From NCBI GenBank assembly GCA_900542275.1, contig UQMW01000030.1, forward strand, positions 1 through 26,373: a stretch of DNA of 26,373 bases, read 5' to 3'. Shown here piece after piece: positions 1-9,631 of the stretch. The first letter of the stretch is position 1; every line of letters begins with the position of its first letter. Origin of the DNA: an uncultured Collinsella sp. GTDB taxonomy: Bacteria > Actinomycetota > Coriobacteriia > Coriobacteriales > Coriobacteriaceae. Under the pieces are notes generated by a model, which was given only the letters and a program-made list of their open reading frames with translations, made no database searches and was not told the origin of the DNA. The position numbers were made by a program, and so were the translations under genes.

Positions 1-42
1 ATGCCTAAGTGACTGGAGTTCAGACGTGTGCTCTTCCGATCT
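1..42 (+). other. Illumina sequencing adapter (assembly contamination)
   Basis: Positions 9-42 match the Illumina multiplexing/read-2 adapter exactly, beginning GTGACTGGAGTTC and ending GCTCTTCCGATCT. Positions 1-8 read ATGCCTAA. This fits the last two bases of the P7 primer (AT) followed by GCCTAA, the reverse complement of TruSeq index 3 (TTAGGC); an 8-base index of the same sequence is the alternative reading. The adapter is joined directly to genomic sequence at 43, so it is a library artefact left at the contig end. Confidence 0.98.
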
Positions 43-473
43 ATGTGGAGCGTGGTGCCGCGTGTCTCGCATTCGAGCAGGCAGATGCGTGACGGTCGGC
101 CTAGGGTGCTGAGGTCGACACGATACGTCGCGCGGCTGTCCGTGTACTCGACTTGCTCGGCGTCGAGGGTTGCTCCGATTGTCAAGAAAGCGCCTGGTTC
201 GGCACCGACAATCTTGGAGTCCTTTATCTTGACCTTGAACTCTTGGTAGAGGGACGGGCTGTTGTAGTAAATGGTTCGGGTTCCATCGGTACACTCATCG
301 GTCGCTTCCCATTTGACGGTGGGCTGGTCCGAGCTGGTTATCAGCAGTTCTGCTCCAAAGGCTATAGCATGGGTGATGACAACCAGTAATGCCCAGCCGA
401 CAAAGAGATAGAGAACCACATATGCAACGGGGTGTTTTGAGCGGATGTTTTGGAGCGCGTCGGGGGCATTCAT
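43..473 (-). CDS. Partial single-pass membrane protein, 3' end cut off by adapter
   Basis: Reading leftward from an ATG at 473-471, an open frame of 143 codons runs without a stop into the adapter boundary at 42/43, so the C-terminus is missing. A good Shine-Dalgarno sequence (GGAGGT) lies about 6 bases upstream of the ATG on the minus strand. The protein begins MNAPDALQNIRSKHP and then has one hydrophobic segment at about residues 16-40, followed by a polar domain (for example KWEATDECTDGTRT) predicted to lie outside the membrane. I do not recognise the family. The codon choice resembles neighbouring genes, and the frame, start and ribosome site together make it a real gene rather than a chance frame. 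It is divergent from ybaB. Confidence 0.75.
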
Positions 474-508
474 GGGGGCACCTCCAAATTGCTGTCTGTG
501 ACAATCAA

Positions 509-517
509 ATTATACCC
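509..517 (-). promoter_or_regulatory. Candidate promoter -10 for the truncated membrane protein
   Basis: On the minus strand this reads GGGTATAAT, a perfect -10 hexamer with G residues directly before it, about 36 bases upstream of the ATG at 473. No convincing TTGACA-like -35 is visible at the usual distance. The same G-preceded -10 shape recurs before other genes in this window. Confidence 0.5.
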
Positions 518-626
518 TGCCATCATGAGCGCCGCCTCGAGCAGCGGTTCGGCATTTTGTTATCTAGCTGGATGCAGAAAATGTCGGATTCCGGCTCTAC
601 AAGATTTAGCTTTCAATATTATGCAG

Positions 627-649
627 ATGCGAATTATTCAACTTCGCAT
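627..649. repeat. Inverted repeat in the divergent promoter region
   Basis: ATGCGAA at 627-633 and TTCGCAT at 643-649 are perfect inverted arms separated by nine bases (TTATTCAAC). The repeat sits in the most A+T-rich part of the divergent intergenic region, so an operator for a dimeric regulator is plausible. No particular regulator is identified. Confidence 0.4.
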
Positions 650-730
650 AATCTTTGGGTGCGGTTTGCACTCCAGGACATGTATATCGACTGAGGTAGC
701 GTGTCCGCCCCGCTTGCTTGCCCCGCGCCG

Positions 731-739
731 TGGTACGAT
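731..739 (+). promoter_or_regulatory. Candidate promoter -10 for ybaB-recR
   Basis: TGGTACGAT gives a -10-like TACGAT at 734-739 directly preceded by GG, 75 bases before the ybaB start. No good -35 is visible. The form matches the other G-preceded -10 elements in the window. Confidence 0.4.
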
Positions 740-758
740 TTTTGAGTTTGAAAGTCCC

Positions 759-795
759 GCCGCGCTCCGGCTGCCCTTGCAGCTTGTCGCGCGGC
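759..795 (+). other. Leader hairpin upstream of ybaB
   Basis: GCCGCGC (759-765) pairs with GCGCGGC (789-795), and inside it GCTGC (770-774) pairs with GCAGC (779-783) around a CCTT loop. The hairpin ends 19 bases before the ybaB ATG and leaves the AAAGGAG ribosome site free. No T-tract follows, so it is not a terminator. It may stabilise the mRNA. Confidence 0.4.
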
Positions 796-814
796 CGCAC
801 GTAAAGGAGCCATC

Positions 815-1135
815 ATGGCCGGTATGAACATGCAGCAGATGATGAAGCAGGCTCGCAAGATGCAGGAGCAGCTTGCCGCCGCGCAGGAAAACCTCAAGTC
901 CCAGACCGTCGACGCCTCTGCCGGCGGCGGCATGGTCAAGGTGACCGTTAACGGCGAGATGGAGCTCGTCAACCTCACCATCGACCCCGATGCGCTCGAT
1001 CCCGAGGACGTCGATATGCTGCAGGACATGATCATGGCTGCCGTCAACGAGGCCGTCCGCGGTGTCAACGAGCTCGCCAACAAGCAGATGGGCGCCATCA
1101 CCGGCGGCCTCAACATTCCGGGCATGCCGTTCTAA
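815..1135 (+). CDS. ybaB: YbaB/EbfC family nucleoid-associated protein
   Basis: This 106-residue protein belongs to the YbaB/EbfC family, small dimeric DNA-binding proteins of the nucleoid. The start is MAGMNMQQMMKQARKMQEQL, the Met/Gln/Lys-rich first helix typical of the family. The central part (VKVTVNGEMELVNLTIDP) is the usual beta-strand core, and the C-terminal helix ends GGLNIPGMPF. The length is normal for the family. AAAGGAG lies eight bases before the ATG. The gene directly precedes recR with a 13-base gap, the widespread ybaB-recR arrangement; the usual upstream partner dnaX is not present here, so this copy of the locus is separated from it. Confidence 0.95.
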   Translation: MAGMNMQQMMKQARKMQEQLAAAQENLKSQTVDASAGGGMVKVTVNGEMELVNLTIDPDALDPEDVDMLQDMIMAAVNEAVRGVNELANKQMGAITGGLNIPGMPF

Positions 1136-1148
1136 GACGCGCATATAT

Positions 1149-1745
1149 ATGAGTGCCAACCATAGTCTGCAAAAATTGCTCGATGAGCTGGGCCGTCTGC
1201 CGGGCATTGGTCCCAAGTCGGCCCAGCGCATCGCCTATTACCTGCTCGAGGCCGATGCCGAGGAGGCGCGCCGCCTAGCCGAGGCCATTCTAGAGGTTAA
1301 GCAAGAAGTGCATTTTTGCAGCCGCTGCTTTAATTACGCTACCGCTGACGAGTGCTCCATCTGCCAGGATTCGATGCGCGACACCACTCGCATTTGCGTG
1401 GTGGGCGAGCCGCGCGATGTCCAGGCGATTGAGCGCACGGGCAGCTATCACGGTCTCTACCACGTATTGGGCGGCGTGATCAGTCCCATGGACAAGATTG
1501 GCCCCGAGCAGCTGCACATTCGCGAGCTGCTGGCACGCTTGGGCCGCGAGGACATCCACGAGGTCATCATCGCCACCAACCCCAATATTGAGGGCGAGAC
1601 CACGGCGAGCTACCTGGCCCGCACTATCAAGCCGCTGGGCGTTGAGGTATCGCGTCTGGCGAGCGGCCTGCCCGTGGGCGGCGACCTGGAGTATGCCGAC
1701 GAGCTTACGCTTGGGCGCGCTATCGAGGCCCGTCGCACGATTTAG
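1149..1745 (+). CDS. recR: Recombination mediator RecR
   Basis: RecR acts with RecO and RecF to load RecA at single-stranded gaps. The 198-residue length is standard. Visible parts in order are a helix-hairpin-helix around LPGIGPKSAQRIAYYLL (17-33), a four-cysteine zinc site (C57, C60, C69, C72) and a Toprim domain beginning ICVVGEPRDVQAIE with the conserved NPNIEGE segment, followed by the RLASGLPVGGDLEYADELTL C-terminal motif. The start at 1149 gives MSANHSLQKLL, the normal RecR N-terminus; a longer in-frame start at 1062 would read through ybaB in another frame and is rejected. No clear ribosome site precedes 1149, so translation is probably coupled to ybaB. Confidence 0.97.
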   Translation: MSANHSLQKLLDELGRLPGIGPKSAQRIAYYLLEADAEEARRLAEAILEVKQEVHFCSRCFNYATADECSICQDSMRDTTRICVVGEPRDVQAIERTGSYHGLYHVLGGVISPMDKIGPEQLHIRELLARLGREDIHEVIIATNPNIEGETTASYLARTIKPLGVEVSRLASGLPVGGDLEYADELTLGRAIEARRTI

Positions 1746-1782
1746 GTGGCGAGCCTGCTCCTGCCGTATGTCTTCATCGCGA

Positions 1783-1906
1783 CGCACGGGGTAGCCATAA
1801 TTTCCCCGTGCGACTGTAAGTTTGTTGTGCAACAAAGATGCTTTGTATCCGCTTATCGCATGGATGCTTCCACTCGCATCCTTAATTTGCCCATTCGTTG
1901 CGCAAC
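1783..1906. repeat. Cluster of four inverted repeats downstream of recR
   Basis: Four separate inverted repeats lie in 124 bp. CGCACGGGG/CCCCGTGCG (1783-1791 and 1804-1812) has a 12-base loop. TTTGTTG/CAACAAA (1821-1827 and 1830-1836) has a two-base centre. GGATGC/GCATCC (1862-1867 and 1876-1881) and the perfect palindrome GTTGCGCAAC (1897-1906) follow. The second and fourth share the core GTTGYGCAAC, with starts at 1824 and 1897, 73 bp apart. None is followed by a T-tract, so paired operators are more likely than terminators. Confidence 0.5.
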
Positions 1907-1950
1907 CTTTTGGGTTCGCTGATACACTCAAATATGGATTCGAATGAATG

Positions 1951-1977
1951 CGCCGCTCCCGAGCGGCGTGTTTTTGT
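1951..1977 (+). terminator. Intrinsic terminator-like hairpin before the kinase operon
   Basis: CGCCGCT (1951-1957) pairs with AGCGGCG (1962-1968) around CCCG and is followed by TGTTTTTGTT. It can end the ybaB-recR transcript, but the T-tract runs straight into the GGAGGAG ribosome site of the next gene (1979-1985), so it may instead act as an attenuator in that gene's leader. A possible -10 (TACACT, 1922-1927) lies upstream of it. Confidence 0.65.
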
Positions 1978-1990
1978 TGGAGGAGAACGC

Positions 1991-2896
1991 ATGCGGCCCG
2001 GTGGCACTCAGACAAAGCGCGGCGCCGCGGTGCGCATGCGACGCCGACTGGGCTTGGCGCCGCGGGCGTACGCACTGCTGTCTTGCTCGCTGGTGCTGGT
2101 CATAGCTGGCGTTTCTGCCTATGGCATGACCGTGCCGTCCATGATGCAGGCACATGCCGCACGCGAACCGCGCGTGGGGCATGAGGTCAAAAGTGACCTG
2201 GGGACCACGACTGGATATGCTTGGGCAAGTGTGGTCGCGCATATTGTGTTTGGCACCGGCGACGCGGACGGCGCCGAGGCCCCGGACAACGAAGTCACGC
2301 TTGCCAATGGCAAAACCATCGTGCTCACCAACACCAAGATCATCGATCGGTTGTCCAACAATAGCGTGGCGGCAACGGTGAATAAGGTCGAGCAGCAGAA
2401 GGAGCAGGACGCCCAGCAGTCCGGAAAGCCCGGTAGCTCGGATACTTCTGGCTCCGGCTCGGATTCGTCGAGTTCGGGCGGTGGCTCTGGGTCGGGTTCC
2501 TCTGCCGGAGGGTCTGGAAACGGCGGCTCGACGGGCGGCAACACTGACAACGATGCAAACTCCGGTGGCCTTTCCGCTGCTGAGGAAGAGAGCATTCACA
2601 GCTGGCTTGTGACCAAGTACAACATGCTCGACGGCTATGTTTCTCGTGCCAATGACGTGGTCTCGACCTATAACTCTACGGGAGATCCCAGGCCGTGCGA
2701 CAGCCTGGTCGGGGAGATGTTTGTCATTCGAGCCGAGTTCGGTCGTCAGACATTCTCGCCCCGGTCAAAGTGGTATCAGCAGTATGCCAATCTGTGGGGC
2801 TGTTACACCAACCTATGTCAATGGGTCGGCCATTACGGCGATGATGACGTCGCGCTCGGTAACTTCAACAATAACGTGGCGGCGCTTGCCCTATGA
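1991..2896 (+). CDS. Membrane-anchored or secreted protein with Ser/Gly linker, first gene of kinase operon
   Basis: This 301-residue protein is of unrecognised family. A basic N-terminus (MRRRLGLAPR) precedes one hydrophobic segment at about 26-46, acting as a signal peptide or anchor. Residues about 95-130 hold a small polar region (EVTLANGKTIVLTNTKIIDRL). Residues 144-193 are an almost pure Ser/Gly/Asp/Asn linker. A compact C-terminal domain (about 195-301) is rich in Tyr and Trp and carries three cysteines (C236, C271, C276). The start at 1991 is chosen because GGAGGAG sits five to eleven bases upstream; a longer in-frame start at 1898 would translate through the terminator-like hairpin. 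The stop overlaps the kinase start by ATGA, so the two proteins are probably made together, and this could be the extracellular partner or substrate of the kinase. Confidence 0.8.
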   Translation: MRPGGTQTKRGAAVRMRRRLGLAPRAYALLSCSLVLVIAGVSAYGMTVPSMMQAHAAREPRVGHEVKSDLGTTTGYAWASVVAHIVFGTGDADGAEAPDNEVTLANGKTIVLTNTKIIDRLSNNSVAATVNKVEQQKEQDAQQSGKPGSSDTSGSGSDSSSSGGGSGSGSSAGGSGNGGSTGGNTDNDANSGGLSAAEEESIHSWLVTKYNMLDGYVSRANDVVSTYNSTGDPRPCDSLVGEMFVIRAEFGRQTFSPRSKWYQQYANLWGCYTNLCQWVGHYGDDDVALGNFNNNVAALAL

Positions 2897-4737
2897 TGAC
2901 CGATCTTGCATCCACCACACCACAATCGCTCGGTCGCGATCCCATGGTCGGCCTGCGCCTGGCGCGTGTCGACGGGTTTGAGCCGGCCATTGCGCTCGGT
3001 CAGGACGAACTGCCTGCCTATCTGCGTCGTTTTACGATGCTGTTTGCCGACGATGCCACCATGCGCCGTGGCGGTATCGGCCGCGTGACGCGTGCCGTCA
3101 ACGCCCAAGGCGAGGCCGTGGCGCTCAAGCAGCTCATCTTGCCGACGCGCGATGAGTTTGACGACGATGCCGCTCACGAGGCGCTGGTCGCCAAGTTCAA
3201 GGCGGCGTTTCGCGAGGAATATGAATGCCACCGCGCCCTTTCGGGCCTCAAGGGCTTTCCCCGCCTCTATGGCTGGGGCGAGGTCGACGGTGTGCCTGCA
3301 ATTGTCATGGAATGGGTCGAGGGCGAGACGCTTGCCCGCTTGCGTTCGCGACTCGCCGTGGACGATGCCGGACGCCTGTCGCCGCTTGTGGCGGCGCGTC
3401 TGGGTCGCGACCTGTTCGATCTGCTCTGCCGTATGAGCCTGGTGGGTGAGGGCTTTGTCCATCGCGATATCTCGCCCGCCAATATTATGGTGCGTACGGC
3501 GCGCCTGCCGCTTGACCGGCAGCTTGCCGAGGGCACCTTTGACCTGTGCCTGATCGACTTTGGCTCGTCGCTGGCGCTCGAGCCTGCGTCGGCCGTGGCC
3601 GGTACCGGCGGCAAGGCGTCGTTTACGGAGCGCTATGCCACGCTGCGTCGCGCGACGGTTGCCTATGCCCCGCCCGAGATGCTCACCGACGATATTCCCG
3701 ACCTGCGCGCTTTGCGTATGTCGCCGGCGATCGACGTCTATGCCGCGGCAAGCACGGTTTACGAGCTTATTGCCGGCGTCGCGCCATACGAAGCCGCGCC
3801 GAGCACTTCGGGTACCTCGGGTTCGCGCAAAAAGACGCGCGACATCGCCAGCCCCTACCGTCTCAAGATGGACACGCTGCCCGACTATCCCATTGGTGCC
3901 CATGCTCCCGGTTGCGATTTGACTCAGCTGCTTCGTCGTGAGCCCGATGTGGCGCTTGCCGCGGCCGAGCAGGCCCAGCAGCTGGGGCTTGAGCCGGATT
4001 CCGAGGAGCTACGCGATGCGCTGGCGTTTGTCGATGCCCAGCTGTTCGACGTGGTGATGGCCTGTCTGTCCAGCCATCAAAAAGATCGTCCCGAGCCGGC
4101 GGCGGTCGAGGCGGCGCTCTCGGCGTTTTGTGACCACTATGCGCAAAATGTCGGTCGTTCGCTCCGCGGCGAGCCGCTCACGCCGTGCCCCATGGATGCG
4201 TCCGGCCGCGCGGTTCGTCGCGCGCTGATGGTCGGCGCGGCGGTCGTCTGTGGCGTGGTTTGGGCTGTGGTCGTGGTTTCGGCCGCGCTGCTGGCGTCGG
4301 GCGCTCGCGTGACGGCGACTTTGGGATCGCTCGTGTGGTCTGGGTCGCTACCGGGTATTATTGCCGCACTGGCGTTGGCGCTGCCAGGCATAGCCGGCGT
4401 TGCCGCGGGGGCACTTGCGCGCGATCGGCGCTCGGGCTTCCTGCAGGGTGTGCTTGCGCTTTCTGCCTGCGAGGTTCCGGTGCTGGTTGTGGCTGCATGT
4501 AGCGTATTTTCCCAACGCGCCGTGATGGGCGGCCTTGTTGCCGCTCTGGTTGCAACCTATACGCTTACGTGGTTTTTGCTTGCGATGGGCTTTGCCTTTG
4601 AACTTCCCGTTTCGGCACCGCGACGCACAAAAGCCCAGATGGCGACTCCGCTTGCCGGTGGAGCCGCAGCTGTCCGTACTTTTGGCGGACCTGTCGAAGT
4701 ATCGTCCGATTCTATTTCTACGACCAAGGAGGCCTAG
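2893..4737 (+). CDS. Hanks-type serine/threonine protein kinase with four C-terminal membrane segments
   Basis: This 614-residue kinase has a glycine-rich loop at about 59-67 (RRGGIGRV), beta-3 lysine K79 (VALKQ), a helix-C glutamate near 108, the catalytic loop HRDISPANIMV (H190, D192, N197), DFG at 222-224 and a YAPPEM motif at 258-263, so it should be catalytically active. The kinase domain carries an insert at about 300-345. After residue 440 come four hydrophobic segments (about 445-467, 487-509, 517-539, 546-570) and a polar tail. There are no extracellular PASTA repeats, unlike the PknB group. The start overlaps the previous stop as ATGA, and a second ATG follows immediately at 2896. 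The FHA gene begins three bases after the stop. No PP2C phosphatase gene is in the cluster. Confidence 0.9.
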   Translation: MMTDLASTTPQSLGRDPMVGLRLARVDGFEPAIALGQDELPAYLRRFTMLFADDATMRRGGIGRVTRAVNAQGEAVALKQLILPTRDEFDDDAAHEALVAKFKAAFREEYECHRALSGLKGFPRLYGWGEVDGVPAIVMEWVEGETLARLRSRLAVDDAGRLSPLVAARLGRDLFDLLCRMSLVGEGFVHRDISPANIMVRTARLPLDRQLAEGTFDLCLIDFGSSLALEPASAVAGTGGKASFTERYATLRRATVAYAPPEMLTDDIPDLRALRMSPAIDVYAAASTVYELIAGVAPYEAAPSTSGTSGSRKKTRDIASPYRLKMDTLPDYPIGAHAPGCDLTQLLRREPDVALAAAEQAQQLGLEPDSEELRDALAFVDAQLFDVVMACLSSHQKDRPEPAAVEAALSAFCDHYAQNVGRSLRGEPLTPCPMDASGRAVRRALMVGAAVVCGVVWAVVVVSAALLASGARVTATLGSLVWSGSLPGIIAALALALPGIAGVAAGALARDRRSGFLQGVLALSACEVPVLVVAACSVFSQRAVMGGLVAALVATYTLTWFLLAMGFAFELPVSAPRRTKAQMATPLAGGAAAVRTFGGPVEVSSDSISTTKEA

Positions 4738-4740
4738 GTC

Positions 4741-5679
4741 ATGGCATCTCAAGTTGAGCTCACCCCATGCGGGGCCATGTTTGACATCTTTAAGCGCGCA
4801 GCGCATCTGAGCCATATCGAGCTGTGCGGCTTGGTGCTTTCGTCCCGTCCGCTCGCCGACGGCCGCAGCCCGCAGAGCCGAGCCGCCGATCGCTCTTGGG
4901 TTTCCCGCTTTATCGTTCGCGCGCCGGTCGGCACGCTTCAGCAGCGCTACTTTGCCGAATACGGTACCTCGGCTGCGCGTATTATGTCGCAACTGGCCCT
5001 GCGCCAGCGCAATCCCATGGACTCCACGGCTGTAATCAATATGGTGTGCGGTCCTGCAGGTGAACCGATGGTACGCGCGCTCGAAGAGTGCCACCAGGAC
5101 ACGAATCTCTATCGCAACGCGCTCGATCGCCTGTCCCAGGCGGCGGAACTCATGCCCGCCGAGCGCGCCGAGGTCGTGCTGGTGCTGTTTGTCGCCGTCG
5201 GTTGTTCGGCGGATGTGCGGTCCTCGGTGAACTATGCCATCGACTACGCGAACGCGACCTGCGGCGGAGGCACATCCACGCCGCGTTCGCTTGGCATGTC
5301 GCTGACTGCGGGCGAACGCGAACCCGCCCCGGCGCACCCTTTGGGCTTGCTGCGCGTGCAAAACAGTTTTGTCGTGAGCGCCCCGCGCTGGATTCAGCCG
5401 AGTGAGCAGGGTGTTGAGATTGGCGCGCTGGCCACTGGTGAGGGCGATATTACCGACGTCGGCGACGATGTCTCGGCCCGCCATGCCCATATCTGGTGCG
5501 ATGCTCAAAATATCTGGCACGTCGAGGACTTGTCGTCCACCAACGGAACCGTGGTGGTAAACGGGGCCACGCGCGTTTGCATTCAGGTCGAGCCCGGCCG
5601 TTCCGCCCAGCTCAATCCCGGCGACGAGCTCAAGCTCGGCGAATCCACTACCTATGCCATCCTCTTCGGTGCCCTCTAG
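4741..5679 (+). CDS. FHA-domain protein, partner of the upstream kinase
   Basis: The protein has 312 residues. FHA domains bind phosphothreonine peptides, and the C-terminal third (about 222-305) shows the hallmarks: a Gly-rich start, DVSARHAHI (243-251) with the phosphate-contact serine S245, R247 and H248, then LSSTNGT (264-270) and a LNPGDELKLG segment. The first 200 residues are a cysteine-containing, mostly helical region I do not recognise, with no signal peptide. AAGGAGG lies inside the end of the kinase gene, eight bases before the ATG. The three-base gap from the kinase makes it a likely reader or substrate of kinase phosphorylation in the cytoplasm. Confidence 0.9.
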   Translation: MASQVELTPCGAMFDIFKRAAHLSHIELCGLVLSSRPLADGRSPQSRAADRSWVSRFIVRAPVGTLQQRYFAEYGTSAARIMSQLALRQRNPMDSTAVINMVCGPAGEPMVRALEECHQDTNLYRNALDRLSQAAELMPAERAEVVLVLFVAVGCSADVRSSVNYAIDYANATCGGGTSTPRSLGMSLTAGEREPAPAHPLGLLRVQNSFVVSAPRWIQPSEQGVEIGALATGEGDITDVGDDVSARHAHIWCDAQNIWHVEDLSSTNGTVVVNGATRVCIQVEPGRSAQLNPGDELKLGESTTYAILFGAL

Positions 5680-5690
5680 CCAGTCCCGCC

Positions 5691-5723
5691 AAATGGTCCC
5701 TCCGTCCCCAAGGGATCATTTTG
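5691..5723 (+). terminator. Intrinsic terminator of the kinase-FHA operon
   Basis: AAATGGTCCCT (5691-5701) pairs with AGGGATCATTT (5711-5721) around a nine-base loop with one G-U pair, and the stem ends in TTTT before GC. It lies 12 bases after the FHA stop codon. Confidence 0.8.
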
Positions 5724-5790
5724 CTCCCGGCGGTCACCTAAGGTAAACCTTTACCGCCCACCTATATTTGTCGAAATTACACTTGACGGC

Positions 5791-5800
5791 GGGGTACAAT
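5791..5800 (+). promoter_or_regulatory. Candidate promoter -10 of the pyruvate:ferredoxin oxidoreductase gene
   Basis: GGGGTACAAT gives a near-consensus -10 (TACAAT, 5795-5800) with four G residues in front. A TTGAC sequence is present but only six bases upstream, too close to be the partner -35. Transcription from here would start near 5807, the first base of the structured leader. Confidence 0.6.
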
Positions 5801-5806
5801 AAACCC

Positions 5807-6049
5807 GCATGCGGATTTCCGTTGCGGGCGCTTCCCATCGCCGGGGCGTGCCCGGGAGCATCCGGCATGCGGCCTTTGCGGCGCTCGGTCATGTGCAAGA
5901 CGGGTAGCTGGGCCTGTGGAGCGCGTGAAGCCCTCCTCGCCTCGGCATGCCTTCTCTCCACGCCATGCACCTGCTGCCAAGTCCGCCTGCCAGATGATCG
6001 GAAGCAACAACGAAAATCCCATCACGCCAACATCCCGGCGATCGCCGGG
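5807..6049 (+). ncRNA. Structured leader RNA of the oxidoreductase gene (candidate regulatory element)
   Basis: The 402 bp between the FHA gene and the oxidoreductase gene hold a terminator, a promoter and this leader, with no gene. Hairpin 1: GCATGCGGAT (5807-5816) pairs with ATCCGGCATGC (5860-5870) with one bulged G, enclosing an inner stem that starts CGGGC/GCCCG (5825-5829 and 5850-5854) and has loop ATCGCC (5837-5842). Hairpin 2: GGTAGC, GGC and GTGGAG (5903-5921) pair in register with CTCCAC, GCC and GCTGCC (5956-5978). Hairpin 3: CCCGGCGATCGCCGGG (6034-6049). The 5' side of hairpin 3 also pairs perfectly with 5837-5845. I found no match to the signatures of tmRNA, RNase P RNA, SRP RNA or the common riboswitches. 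The folds come from hand pairing only. Confidence 0.45.
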
Positions 6050-6081
6050 GCCTGTATACCTATATGAGAGGAGAGGGGTAT

Positions 6082-9621
<3,540 letters not shown>

Positions 9622-9631
9622 GTCTCCCACC

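Larger units (their letters stand above)
474..814. other. Divergent intergenic region, 341 bp
   Basis: This region lies between the divergent partial membrane-protein gene and ybaB. It is locally A+T-rich at about 575-660 and carries outward-facing promoter candidates for both sides, an inverted repeat at 627-649 and a G+C-rich hairpin just before ybaB. Frames open across it lack ribosome sites and have mixed, uncharacteristic codons, so I see no gene in it. Confidence 0.6.

Noticed and set aside
450..827. Plus-strand frames across the divergent promoter region
   Set aside because: They run antisense to the membrane-protein start or into ybaB out of frame, lack ribosome sites and use atypical codons.
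2833..3903. Long minus-strand frame opposite the kinase, and a similar one at 4348-5520
   Set aside because: Both are antisense shadows of the kinase and FHA genes: Arg/His/Gly-rich, motif-free and without ribosome sites.
5807..6049. Identity as tmRNA, RNase P RNA, SRP RNA or 6S RNA
   Set aside because: No tRNA-like end, no GAGGAAAGTCC-type core, no SRP helix-8 signature, and the RNA leads into a gene without a terminator of its own.
5768..6067. Possible 99-residue gene in the oxidoreductase leader
   Set aside because: It starts before the predicted transcription start, has no ribosome site, and its sequence is dominated by hairpin arms.
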